Source: Phlebopus portentosus
Taxonomy: Eukaryota > Basidiomycota > Agaricomycetes > Boletales > Boletinellaceae
DNA length: 64,000 nt
Direction of reading: 5' to 3'
NCBI GenBank assembly: GCA_037892935.1
Contig: JAYXKI010000008.1
Coordinates: 310,001 to 374,000, forward strand
The notes under the pieces were generated by a model. The model searched no databases. It worked only from the letters and a program-made list of their open reading frames with translations, and was not told the origin of the DNA. Of the stretch, positions 46,701 to 58,374 are shown piece after piece; positions within the stretch are counted from its first letter, which is position 1; each line of letters begins with the position of its first letter. The position numbers were made by a program, and so were the translations under genes.

Positions 46701-48342
46701 ATGTCACCCACTGGCAAGGGCCACAGTGTCCCGCCAATGCTCGCGCGTTTGCGCATCCCGCCCCCGCTGATGCTGGTCATCGGCATCTGCCTCGGCCTCC
46801 TCTACGCCCGTCTTTTCTCCAGCTACTCTCCAGAGCGGGAGGCATGGCATGGAGGACATGCCTCAACTTTACATAGCAGTTTCGGTACTGCACCCTCTCC
46901 GCGCCAACCAATCGTGATGCCGACACTCAAACAGCGAAAACGCGTGTTGGACTTGTTGACGACGCTGACGCCGCATTATACCCGCGAGTGCACACGGGGG
47001 GCGCAGCCTCTGTATGTCGAGCAGGCATTGGAGAGGTACTCTCTGCTTATCGGGCATCAGACGCCTTCGCGGAATTCCTGGTTTGGAGCGCTCGGGTTGA
47101 ATCCATTCGATGGCGCTGTTGATGTCGACGCGTTGCAGCATGTCCGTCGTGACCTTACCCCTCAAACTCATAAATACTTCTTTGCTATCAATCTGTACAA
47201 CTCCTTCGACGTCATCCCCGACCTGTTTGCATCGATGTTTCGCGTCGGCGCGATATTGGGATACCAAAATATTTTCGTGTCTATTTACGAGAACGGCTCG
47301 ACGGACCAGACACAAGCGCTCCTTCGTATCTTCGACGCGCTGATGCACAGCGTCGGCATGCGCGTCATCATCAAGTCGAGTAACAGAAAACGAGGTATTC
47401 ACGCTCATCGTATTGAATATCTTGCAGAAGTCCGAAATGCTGCCATGGCTCCTTTGTACGAACTCCGAGATTCAGAGAATGAGTACTTCGATTCTGTTAT
47501 TTTCATGAATGATATCCTGCCCTGCGTGGACGACCTCCTCGAGCTTATTTGGCAGAGTCGGAGACAGAACGCTGGTGTCACTTGCGCTGCTGATTACATG
47601 TATCACGACGAGATCGTACGTCCCTCAAACTCCCTTTTTCTGTCTATTCTTAGATATTTCCTTATTTGCTTTTTCTTTCTCGATTCTAGCGACAACCCGT
47701 CTTTTACGATAACTGGGTTGCACGAGACATCAACGGCACAGCACTCGAAAACACACCCTTCGAAGACGTCTTCCACCACGCCGCCTCATCGGACCGCTTC
47801 CAACGACACCTCCCCACCCAAGTCCAGTCCTGCTGGAATGGCATCGCCGTGCTCGACCCCGCCCCGCTCTACGCCGCCCCGCACGTGCGATTCCGCATGG
47901 CGCGCACCCGCGAACGCGAATGCAGCGCCTCGGAGTGCTCTCTACTATGCAACGACTACTGGGCAGCGGGGTACGGGAGGATCGTCATGGTCCCGCGCGT
48001 CAAGCTCGCATACGACAACAAGTCTTCGAGATCGTGCACCCGGCGCGACGGAACCTCTCCGCCATCCGCGGGTATACACGCCTCGGCGGCCTCCCCGACA
48101 ACCCGCGCTCTGACCCGCAGGATCGCAGCTGGTTCGGCCCGCATGATAGGCTGTTTGTGGAAGAAGAGAGTGAGGAACTGAGTTTCGTCCCTGGTCCGGA
48201 GCATGTGTGGTGTTGGGGCTGGGACGGCGCGGGGGATCTGGACGGACCTGACGTAGACCCTGTCTGGGAGAGGATGCCGAATGCCTCGACGAAGCCTGAT
48301 GCGGTACGGGTGAGGCATAGTCGGAGCTTTAAGTGGCATTAG
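46701..48342 (+). CDS. GT69 alpha-mannosyltransferase-like protein (CAP59/CMT1 family), frameshifted
   Basis: Golgi type II glycosyltransferase similar to cryptococcal CMT1/CAP59. The start at 46701 (GCCGCCATG, Kozak-like) gives MSPTGKGHSVPPMLARLR, then a membrane helix (LMLVIGICLGLLYARLF). The family core follows: DALQHVRRDLTPQTHKYFFA, INLYNSFDVIPDLFASMFRV, YENGSTDQTQALLRIFDAL, RGIHAHRIEYLAEVRNAAM, VIFMNDILPCVDDLLELI. One intron (about 47617-47690) leads to VFYDNWVARDINGT, FRMARTRERECSASECSLLC and NDYWAAGYGRIVMVPRVKLAYDN-type sequence. After AYDN the frame breaks: the family-like continuation (VFEIVHPARRNLS to HVWCWGWDGAG and RSFKWH) is one base out of phase. Confidence 0.85.
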
Positions 48343-48735
48343 GCGTTGCTGTTGTTTTCCGGCTTGCTTTCTGTTTCTCTGAGCGGTCTTTGTCCACTTA
48401 TCTGGTTATCAGGTTTTCTTCTTGCTCTCTTTCATAGCACGTAGAGTAGTATCAGTCACAGCATCCAATCAAAATCCAATATCCGCGGCGAACGCTCTGT
48501 ATACCTCATCATAGAATTATTGATAATCACCCAAACATACTCCATTTTTTTCAGACGGGAATCTTCAAGAAGCTAGTGTATGCACGCAATCCACACTGTT
48601 GCTATGGCACAGGTTCGAGTCTTTGCGATCATGTTTAGAGCCGCACTCATCGAGAGCAAACACACGTTAGGACACGAAGCACTCATCTCGTCTCGTCCCC
48701 CATTCATCTCGATTCTCCCATTTTAGAACCCAACT
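48343..48735. other. intergenic, convergent 3' ends
   Basis: 393 bp between the GT69 gene and phosphatase B. No frame or repeat is supported. Confidence 0.5.
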
Positions 48736-51056
48736 TCAAACTGAAGACGAAGAAGGCCTCTGGTCCGCAGGCGGCCTCCCATCCGTGATCAAATCCGGGT
48801 CAGGCACCGTATAATTCCCCGTACAGTCGAACGCAAAGTCCACCTCTGCAAGGCGCGTCTGCATCGCACTTACGAACGTATCTAATGGACACAGCCCGTT
48901 AGCGTCTTCAGGGCACCCGGCGATACCTGTGAGGGGGAGGACTGCGTCGTTTAGGAGCCAGCGGATTTGTTTTTCATTTTCATTTTGTTGGGGAGAGGAG
49001 GAGGAAGAGGAGGGACAAGTCATGACTTGTCCGAGGAGCTGCGTGGCGAATGGTGCGATTCGGTTGGAGAAGTATGTCTTGAAAATAAAATAGATCTCTT
49101 GTTTTCGAAGGAGGACGGTATTCAAAGGGTCTGGCTTTCCTTACCTGGTTACCTGGAATATGATCCGTCGGAAGCGGTCCGTTCGCGTTCAGGGACGTAA
49201 AGTTCATAGCTACAACGACTAGAGAAGACCAAGGAAAGGAAAAGAAAAGAATCGGCTAAAGTCATCAAAAACGGATATTAAAGAGAACCAACGTACTAGC
49301 AGAAATATCCGTATCATGCGAAGCATCGACAAATATCGGCTGATCAAGCGGGAAGGTGATGTTGCTATCCGTGATCGTTGCATTCGTAGACGTGTTGTGT
49401 ACAGTGATAGGCGTTTGCGTGAGCCGCGCGATGAGTTCCTGGACGTAACCGATCCCGACTGCTGCTGTCGTCGGGTTTCCTGGTCCGCTACCGTACCAAA
49501 ACTCTAAGTCTGCGTGAGGCAAATTTGAATTTTAACGGAGTCAGAAGATGAGTAGTTATGTAAGAAGAGACGGACAATACCGCACCGAGCAAGTAGTTGA
49601 ATCCTTTCCATTCTTCCTCCGTGAAGAGATCACAAAACGCCGAATACCCAAGGGCAACCGTCTTCGAGAAAAAGAACAATTACATCAACACTTCATTGAA
49701 CGCCCCCCTTCAAAAACCTTACCTCATATGCACAAAGCTCCTGCATACTCAACAAATCATTTGTCATCAGATTCACACCCTCGATCTGCGGAGCCAGACG
49801 AGCAAGTGCGTCCTGGAGGTACACGTCTCGCCATTCGCTCGCCGCTGCACTTCCTATCCCTCCGATCTCTGGCTTATCCTGATTCGCACAGTTAACGGCA
49901 AGCGAGTTGTTGAACCCGTCGTTCTCGATTGTAATGACCTGACGGTAGTTGGTTTGATAATCCGGAATACCGAAGAAGCCCGCGGCAAAGTTCAGACTGT
50001 AAACACGGAAAGTGAAAAGGGACAGACAGGTTGAGCTGGGAAAATGGTGGAGTGTCGGGTGAACTCACGCGGATTGAACCATTCGTTCTTCTGAGGTTGT
50101 GCGGAAGACGGGAAGCCCGGTAAAGTCCTTCAAGAGCTCCCCATACTTGACTCGGAACGAAACTCCAAGGTCAAAGCTATACACGAGATATTATTAGGTT
50201 TGCCAGCATGCCGCAAAAAGGACGAAGCATATACAGTTGCTGGCGTCCGAAAGGCGTCAATATCTCGGCGCCGAGCTTTCAACCAAACGGTTTATTGAGT
50301 ATTGATTACATAATATGACTTAGAAAAGATACATACTCTGTATGTCCAAGTGTTCAGGAAAGTAAGGTTCCCGGTAGCAGTAAAACCAGTCCCGTTGATT
50401 GTGGTATTGTGTAATTTTGTCGCGAAGGCTGCGGGAAGAGAACCAGAAGTCGGGTACCTTGCACCTAAAAATACAAGTATTACTATAAACATCAGAAAAA
50501 CTTGAGATCCATTCCAAAGAAAACGCAAGGCTGACCGTGACGATGAAGAAGATGAACTTGCGTCAGCTCGCATTCTTGCGGGATGAGCATGCTAGCATTA
50601 TCCAAGCCAAAGGTATCAACAGAAAACATCGGTGATAGGTTTCCGAGTGAATGGAGCACGTCGAAAGGCTCGGAAGAGTTCGTTTCGCCGAACGTCGACG
50701 GGTTCACTAGTGGAAGTGCATCCGTCACCTTTGGGAACGAAGTCGCAGTTGCAATGAGTTCGGCTTCGTCACCAGCTACGCGCGAAATGATTGAATATTA
50801 GTATCCAGACATTCATGCGGATATAATTGAACGTACTAGGTGTGGGCCCAGCGAACCCGACGGCTGACGCGTCCGGGAAGAACGAGTCATACTCGGATGC
50901 GGCATTCGTCGCGTTCGGAACAGGGAAGACCGCGCTGGTCGTCTCACCAGCAAAGGACGATGCGGCGAATGCAGCGCGTTCGACCCATTGCACAGCACAT
51001 ACGTGTTGAGCGTGAGTTACCGCGAACAGACCTAGGACGAACCCGGTCAAGGTCAT
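48736..51056 (-). CDS. secreted histidine acid phosphatase (phytase-like), copy B
   Basis: Paralogue of the gene at 34890-37064. Start MTLTGFVLGLFAVTHAQHV (signal peptide; upstream in-frame ATGs exist). Catalytic motif LLHRHG joined to ARYPT over an intron at the same position inside the Gly codon. Further: ILTPFGRQQL, GLPVFRTTSEERMVQ, NFAAGFFGIPDYQTNYRQV, AFCDLFTEEEWKGFNYLLG, GPGNPTTAAVGIGYVQEL and the HD motif DASHDTDIS. It ends LITDGRPPADQRPSSSSV. Compared with copy A it has an inserted Ser/Gln/Asn tract near the C-terminus (SSSSSSPQQNENEK) and differs around the HD motif. About nine introns at matching places. The substrate is not decidable. Confidence 0.9.
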
Positions 51057-52054
51057 CCCGACAGCAGTATACGATGCGGGAGAACAACCCAAGGGCGACA
51101 GACAGAACGCAGAAGCCGTTCGGCCGTTATATATATTGTTATTCTGGTCCGTACATAGTAAACAGGTCGCCATCAGATTCCGGAAGGGCCAAAGAAACAC
51201 GTTTGTCCCGGCCCATTAGCCCGGCCGTAGCTATTTTTAGAATTCGTCTCGTCAGGACTCCGAATATGGCGGAAAAGAGTGAGTTTTGTCCCGTCCGTGC
51301 GATGACCAACTCTTCTTTTGAAGGTTTATTGTAAGACCCTCAGCCTGCATATGTAGCAAGCCTCCAGAAGCAAGTAGCACTGCGAGAAGCCAAGAAGGAA
51401 GACTGCTTTCCTCTCTAAATCTTCTCACGAAAAGATTCCACAATATCCTTGTCCCTGGTATGATAGATCAACATTATCCCTGCCGGTTCAGCAGAGCGAA
51501 TAACCGCTGCAACGTGCCCGTTTCGACGCTACTCAAAACCAATAGCGGCCCGCGGGAGAGAAACGTGCATAACTTGAATGCCTCAAAGACTCAGATCATC
51601 CCGATGGCAGCTCGGGTGATCAATGGCTGATCGGTCGGTCGCATTATAGAGATGGTGAAGGACAGATCAAGAGAGATTAGATTCTATTATTTAGGTGACG
51701 AAATCGTTGTGACATAACGTCGATCGTTACCCCTCGCATGTGCATGACGTAATCATCCTGTACCAGGCGACCACCGCCAAGGCAACTCAACTTGTTTCTT
51801 CGTCTTTTCGTAAATTTGAGCCGCTCTTCCATTTATTCGTTTACTATTTCTATGCACATGTCTCGGAACGTGAACAATATCAATCTGTTCTTCATAAATG
51901 ATGCCTCTGATTGAAATGGTATCTAAATTCCCTTCCGGAGCTCTGGCTGACGCTAACAATATCTCCCTCGTCATCATCGCTTCTCCGCAGTTAAGACCAG
52001 TTCTCTCGTGCTCTCGCAGCTTCTACGTAGTCGTGTGATACCAAGAAGCTCAAC
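51057..52054. promoter_or_regulatory. divergent promoter between phosphatase B and MetE-like gene
   Basis: About 1 kb between start codons. Contains the TATA-like element of phosphatase B at 51127-51135. No genes are recognised inside it. Confidence 0.4.
51127..51135 (-). promoter_or_regulatory. TATA-like box of phosphatase B
   Basis: TATATATAA on the minus strand, about 70-80 bp upstream of the ATG at 51056. Confidence 0.5.
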
Positions 52055-53809
52055 ATGCCTATCCCTACCGAACCAGTGGGTAAGTATGCATATTGTATCC
52101 GCCGGAAGCCCAGACCTGGATACTGACGCGCACGCGACCCAAGGCTCTCTTCCGCGTCCAGCCAAGCTGCAACAGGCCATTAAGGACTATGAATCCGGAA
52201 AAATCGACAAGCAGGCTCTTGAAAAGCTGCAAGACGAAGCATGCAAGGATACGATCGAGCGTTTCGAGAAGACGGGCTCGCCCATCATCTCAGACGGCGA
52301 ACAAAGAGTGCGTCTTTCTTGATTCTTCAACAAATGTTTCGTGTTGCTTCATAACGTAAAACATACAACGTAGGCGTCCAGTTTTGCTACGTACCCTGTA
52401 GTGGATACGCTGGGGGGCGCAGGACTTGCTCCCTGTCTCTCCCCCGCCGGCCAATATTTCGTGTGTCTCTTCGGTAAATTCGCAAAAATGTATTCATAAT
52501 TCTGGGCTTTTCAACAGGCCATATTTGATGACGGTCATCATCGCCAACTACCTAAGCTGGAGAAAGGTTTTCTTCACTTTCCAAGCTCACGAAGACAAAA
52601 TTTCTCATTTCATTTGGAAATTGCGCTGGAACAGGTCCATTCCGTTACAATCTCTACGTCGATGAATTCTTCAACAGATCGAAGGTATACGCTACAAAGC
52701 CGATGAAACAGGTTTGGACATCCAGTATCTCCACTTCTCCGTTGTTATGAATTAATGTGTTTCAGGCTGTAATCGCCCCGTCGATGCTTTCATTACTCTA
52801 CCCTCTCGAGGGAGAGATTCCGGGATACTCTCGCGAGCAATTTCACTCGGACCTTGTTGACGAATGCGAGAAGGACATTCGAAAGGTACAATATAGAAAA
52901 TCCTGCTCAGCAGTTCCAACATTCCCAAATTAATTTACGTGATACAGGCATTTGCAGCAGGTGCTTTCCGCGTCTCCATCGACTTCACAGAAGGCCGTCT
53001 CGCATGCAAGCAAGACCCACGTAACCCCTGGACAGGCCGCGACTTGCTTCAGGGTTTCGTTAAGTTGAACAACCGCGTGCTGGATCGCTTCTCTGCGGAG
53101 GAGAGGAAGAATATTGGCGTGCATGTGTGTCCCGGAGGAGATTGCGACTCGGTGCATTCAAAGGACGTACCGTATGAGAAACTGTTGCCTGCTATGTTCC
53201 AATTGAGTGAGTGTATAAGATTTGCTTTGAAGACCCTTTTTTTAATGGTAGAACGACGTGTGTGTGTGCTGATGTGACGTAACACAGATGCAGGATACTT
53301 CTTACTTCAGCTCGCTTCTGAAGAGGTTTGTCGGCACAAAACATACTGTAAGAATTTTGTCGTCGAAGCTGACAAATTACCATCGAACCATGCAGAACAA
53401 AACGGAGATATACAAGCTCTGTGCTGAGTACATGCGGGACGACGCAAATGGCGTCTCGCAGTATGTCTTCATCGGCGTAGTCAATCCCGTAAGCATAACA
53501 TATCCTTTCTATTCTTCTGGTTCAATTCTTCTATACTCGTACTGAATACCCATTTTCAAATATCAAAAACTTCAGCTCACACCCGAAATCGAGTCTCCCG
53601 AGTCCATCTGCTCCATGATCCTCGAAGCAGCCAAGTACATACCCAAAGGTCGTTTGGGAACGACAGACGACTGCGGCTTCTCTCCATTTAGCATTGACGT
53701 GAAGCCGAAGCACGGTGGTGGCCCTGATTTGGCGCGCGAGATTGCGTTCAAGAAAATTGAGAATCGGGTGAAAGGGACGATGATGGCGAGTAAGAAGCTT
53801 GGCGTTTAG
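52055..53809 (+). CDS. MetE-like (cobalamin-independent methionine synthase C-terminal type) protein
   Basis: A UROD/MetE-like TIM-barrel protein, shorter than full methionine synthase and lacking its N-terminal half. Start MPIPTEPVG at 52055; after an intron SLPRPAKLQQAIKDYESGKI and EACKDTIERFEKTGSPIISD. Later FATYPVVDTLGGAGLA, ALPTLKMEAL-type APSMLSLLYPLEGEIPGYSR, AFAAGAFRVSIDFTEGRLAC and HVCPGGDCDSVH, which contains the His-x-Cys pair typical of the zinc site. Near the C-terminus LTPEIESPESICSMILEAA and TDDCGFSPF, with the last zinc Cys. Ends MMASKKLGV. About seven introns. It is probably a Zn-dependent thiol methyltransferase; the substrate is unknown. Confidence 0.8.
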
Positions 53810-54030
53810 TCGGATCTTACTGTGTTTTATCTGTGATCGCCAGGGATTCTCAACACCGAACCTGTAGGAGTACAATAAGAGTTTCTCATTTGAATACAAC
53901 GGATTGTTCCTAGTTTCTCAGACATGAAATCTACCTGACGACAGTGCGGGCGAAAAGGGAAAATTTACTCTCCGGCAAACTTTCTGCCGGGTAACGCAGA
54001 GTACGAGTATTTCGAAGAAGTTTGACATTA

Positions 54031-54761
54031 TTAGCTTCTTCCTATGCTTCCATATGTCATCTGATACTTCGTTTCCTGTTCCGAAATTTCGCTTATAGTC
54101 CTATCCTCTCTCTGCAACTTTATTCTCAGTTCAGCGCACTTAGCTTGTAGGTCTCTATCCGCTTTCGTTAGTGTCCTCTTCCAGTCGTTACCATGATCTT
54201 TCAGATTTATTTTATAAACGACTTCAGAGTTCTTGCCTTTCCTAGCGTCTCGAACTATATATGTGGAGTGTGAGTCCGGTGTAGAGTTCATATGCTATGT
54301 GTGAATCAAAGACTTAACGTACCAGCAATGATGCCCCCACTGTCGGAATTGTAACTGATACTGAGCTGTTTATTTGTTCGTGCGTTCCAGACTGTTCAGA
54401 GTGTAAAGCGTACATGTCAGTGGTTTGAATGTTCGGCCCATGGCCAAGGCAGATAATGTGTATGCTTACGAGCCATGAAACGACCTGGACCTGTACATAC
54501 GAGCGAGGGGAGAACACACAAAAGGGCGATTGATACGCGGAGGCAGTGAGTATGACCACAATAACTCCTGACTAATTAGCTGAAGATCTACTCACCTGTG
54601 AGACAATCTTCTTTTTTAAGAGGCCAACCTATGAAGGTGTTGTCCTTGACGTCCTCTTTTCTCGGGGCATCGTGGACGGGATCGTATCCTTCTCGCTCTA
54701 TCTCATCTCGCCCTCCTCCACTGCTAACATCGGTTTTTCGTTTAGTATCCCGGGATGCCAT
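54031..54761 (-). CDS. small unknown protein, member B of a two-copy family
   Basis: Model built by splicing. Exon 1 (54596-54761) starts MASRDTKRKTDVSSGGG, is acidic/basic mixed and ends TFIGWPLKKEDCLT. A short exon adds GPGRFMA; another adds LWNARTNKQLSISYNSDSGG. The last exon, after an acceptor in CATATATAG, reads VRDARKGKNSEVVYKI, NLKDHGNDWKRTLTKADRDL, QAKCAELRIKLQRED and ends YQMTYGSIGRS. About 155 residues, hydrophilic, with no signal peptide and a coiled-coil-like end. WN...QL..SY.S and ADR.L..KC match the gene at 34122-34705. Function unknown. Confidence 0.55.
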
Positions 54762-56794
54762 GTATTCGATCCAGGAAAGTCAATAGAAAAAAAGCACTGC
54801 AAGCGCGCTGATGTTACCGACACTCCAGAAGAATTCGGAGACCCTTGGAGAAAGAGGCGTAACTAGTTTGTCATGCAATGTCTCAGTATCTCACGAAATA
54901 TATGCAGAGTAACCACTTGCCATAGCTGCTATCTGCCCTCTGCATAGCAGTTGATGCAAACATCCAGATATGGAATTATATCCAGAAGGACAAGATCTCT
55001 ATGCAACTTTGCGTCAAGTCTTCTCGTTTGTACCATCTCTTTGACACTGCAAATACCATAGCTTGCTGCATCGGAAGACCGACATACAGAGCCACCTTGA
55101 GTGGAGTGAGCACCTATATTAGTTGCGAGGTAACCGTTTCGAATGTATGCAACATCCCTTGAAAACTTGGTAGTACGTGCAACGGTAAACAACGATTCGA
55201 AGGAAGTCAATGTTGACTCCGAATCGGGCCAAGGCTTTACAGCGAGAATGAAGCAATCTGTACCAGCGCCAAGTTGCTTTGCATCTCTCTCTGATTAGCG
55301 ATGTGAATTGCATAACTGCTGAGCTTAGAACGCTTTCGTGTCTTAGAGTGAGATCGTTTAGTGCTTGGTAGGATGTTTTTCAAACCAAACCCTTTATTTG
55401 GTGATGATCCCCTCACTACTGGTGTTATGTAATTGACCTTCTAAATCTGGATGCCGATTCATCTCCGCTTTTATTTTTAGTTCGCGCCCCAGACCCACTT
55501 CAGGCTTCTTCCTTCCGATGTGCAATTTCGTTCCACTGATTCAGTCTAACCATGATTCGCCACCAAGGTAATCGTACTGCCGACCCGTGGTAGATTTCGT
55601 ACATCTTCGATAGTAAGCCGATTTATATCAACTGTGCAATGAGTTTACGCAAAGGATTTTCCGGACTATGCAAAGCACGAAATGCCGTGCACGATGACGA
55701 GCATAAAAAAAAGCAGTACATTTATGACTGAGTCCGGTTCGCCACGATCGAGATTAGATCAGATCAAGGTGGCTCTACCAGCGACAGCGACAGTTGCGTG
55801 TTGCTAGTGTCGATGTCAAGCGCCAAAGATCTTCGGTTGCCTTGCCTGTGCGAGATTCAGTCTCATTTGGCAATATCATTGCGGGAAAGACTCAAGATGG
55901 ATTCGCTATCAAGTCGAACACATACATCAACTCGCAGTTGATTCCGCACCTGAGTTAGCTCATTGATGAACAGAGAATCTTTCCTTTACAAAAATAACTA
56001 AAATTTCGGCTGAGATCTTTGCACTGCGCGATGGCTTGCACCGCTTCACCACGATTTTTGTAGTGGCTGCTTACGGATCCATAAGCGCACATGAACAAGA
56101 AGCAAGGTGGTCAGCACGGTACAATGCAATGCCGGTAGGCTTGAAGCATATCCTAGGCCTAGGATAGCTGTCCAACTTTCTGTGGTCCGATGATCCCAAT
56201 CAAGGCACCCTATACAATAAGTTCTAGTGGATTTCATGTGCAACGGACCTGGATTAGCCCAGCTGATCTGATCGTCGATTGAGATGAACCCGTGAGTACC
56301 CCGAGATGCTCAACAGATGGAAGACGTAGAATTGCGGCGCTTGGCATGTTATATCAAAGTCTTGTATTTTCCAAAAGTCAGACAACATCATTCCTCCTTG
56401 GACTGGATGACCGCACTATGGCCGCTCATTTTTGTATCCATGTGTGTACCCTGCGTCTGAGATAGAGGAGTCGAAGAATGATACCAAGCAGAGAGCCGAA
56501 GAGTATCATGGACCAGAGTCTACGAGCGTGCACACAAGGTTCAGGTGAGACAGCACAGGACAGTACTCAAAAGCGGATGGAAGTTTGGAAGAGGTGTCAA
56601 AGTTCGTTGATTTATAAAAAAAACACAGCGATGAAAGATGGACGGAAACGAAGTTGTAATAATTAAATTAGACGAATAAGGATGAAAAGGGAGATCCTCA
56701 ACACGCGCTGCCGTGTCAAAGGATAAGAACAAACAACGTTTTAGGGGGGGATCCTCCGCTAACTAATATCCCGAGTCCGAGGTGTGCTCCATGT
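54762..56794. other. 2-kb gene-poor stretch
   Basis: Open frames up to about 93 codons (for example 54929-55210 minus) exist without domain content. AT-rich and low in coding bias. I see no transposase, terminal repeats or tRNA. Confidence 0.4.
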
Positions 56795-57403
56795 TTAGAG
56801 GGCGAAGGCAGCGAGACCAAGTCCGACAGCGGCGAGGATGGGAACACCGGTCTGCCTCGCTCCAGATGCAGATGTTGACGACCTGTGGCGTGGGAGCAAA
56901 CCGTATCAGCCACCAAACACAACAAAACATCCATGGAAGAAGAGAAGAACGACGAAAACTTACGGAGAAGACGCCGAGCCTGATCCTGATGCGGAACCTG
57001 AGCTTGACGGGCTGGTCGTGGTAGCAGATGCACCGCCAGACGTGGCAGAGCCGGTGGCGGAGCCAGCGGAGGTGTCAGTGAGGGTGACGCCGACGCTCTC
57101 GCACGTCTCCTGGGCGAATTCGATCGCGTTCTGGAGGTCGTCGCCCGAGCAGCTCGACTGGATGCACGATGAGGTGCTGCTGACGAATTGCTGATTGTTG
57201 CAGAGACAGGCGTTGTCCGTCGCGGAGCAGTCGCCGAGGTCAGCATCGGCAATGCACGTCAGGGCACATTCTAGTGGAAGATGTTAGTTTGGTCCCGAAT
57301 GAAAACGCGGGGGAGTACGTGGGGACTAACGAGGGACGGTCTGGCGCTGGTACAGCGTGGCGGAGGCAAAGCCAGCAAAGAGGAGGGCAGCAGCGAAGCG
57401 CAT
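56795..57403 (-). CDS. CFEM-domain GPI-anchored cell-surface protein
   Basis: About 157 residues. Signal peptide MRFAAALLFAGFASA; CFEM domain with its eight Cys in order: ECALTC, LGDC, NACLCNNQQF, SSCIQSSCSGD, FAQETCESVG. In the family the Asp before the CxC (here SATDNACLC) is the axial heme ligand and it is kept, so heme binding is plausible. A Ser/Thr/Gly-rich linker and a hydrophobic tail (ILAAVGLGLAAFAL) follow, typical of a GPI attachment signal. Three exons. Wall- or membrane-bound heme or iron uptake or surface role inferred. TATA-like element upstream. Confidence 0.85.
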
Positions 57404-58374
57404 CGTGAGTGTTAGTCGAGGAGAATGTAACGAAGATGAAGGGCAACGACTTCGGCGACAGCGAAGAGTGGAGGAGAAAAGAGTCCAGTGAGAACGAAGG
57501 GCGTTCAAAGTTGGGGGCATGCACTTGTACGGGCTTTATATGCTCGCCTTCCCCCTTTGGCGATGGAAGAGTACGGCAGCGATCAGGCGGTCAGACGGGG
57601 GCGGGGTTTTAGAATCAAACATCATTCATCTACGGTAGTTCCTGATGAAATCATTCAATTCGCTTCCATCTTTGATTTCTCTACCGAAATACATCAGGTG
57701 GCGAAGAGCGTTGGAAGGGAGGCAAATCAGATTCTCAGTCATCTCACGCAGATTGCAAGAAGCGCTGTCTCTGACCTTTGATGGCCACTATCGAGGGACA
57801 CAGCAAAAGAACAACACCCTTGATAAAATCTCTTTTATTCTTCACGGGCTTGCCTGGACTTGTCGAGACGCGAAGACAGCAACCGATGAAAGGAATATCT
57901 ACGTTTAGTAGCCATGGCCAGGACAAAGGACACCGGGATAGTTACTATCCTTTGAGCTTAAAGTACAAGGGATGTGAGCTTTTCCGCGTCTATCTCAATA
58001 TACTGAAAGAAACACTACGTTTTGGGTAACTGGTCTCCCATGCACTCGCACCGCGTTCGCACCGTATCACCGTCAGCTCATCATTGTCAGAGGAAACGAG
58101 GTGGAACAGACTTTGCACGCTTGGAAATTTGGATGGTCTTGTCGCTATGTAACAACAAATACAAGAAACGGAAAGTGGAATGACCGACAGGCGGGACTGA
58201 ATTGAGATAGGCTTGGCGCGCCGTGTTGATCCGCCGATTCGGCAAATGCCAGGCTAGAGTCACGTTAAGAGCTGTCGTTAAAAGCTGTATAGCAGCACTT
58301 CTCACGCGTGATCACGCCAGATTTTGGACAACGAAGTGAGTAGACCGTTCACTGACGACCTCAAGACAACACAG
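57404..58374. promoter_or_regulatory. divergent promoter region between CFEM gene and eL31
   Basis: Nearly 1 kb between the two start codons, holding the CFEM TATA-like box at 57534-57540. Several overlapping open frames at 57488-58029 are rejected as spurious. No RNA gene is recognised. Confidence 0.4.
57534..57540 (-). promoter_or_regulatory. TATA-like box of the CFEM gene
   Basis: TATAAAG on the minus strand, about 135 bp upstream of the ATG at 57403. Confidence 0.5.

Noticed and set aside
48605..48625. GGTTCGAGTC like a tRNA T-loop
   Set aside because: No acceptor or D stem can be paired around it.
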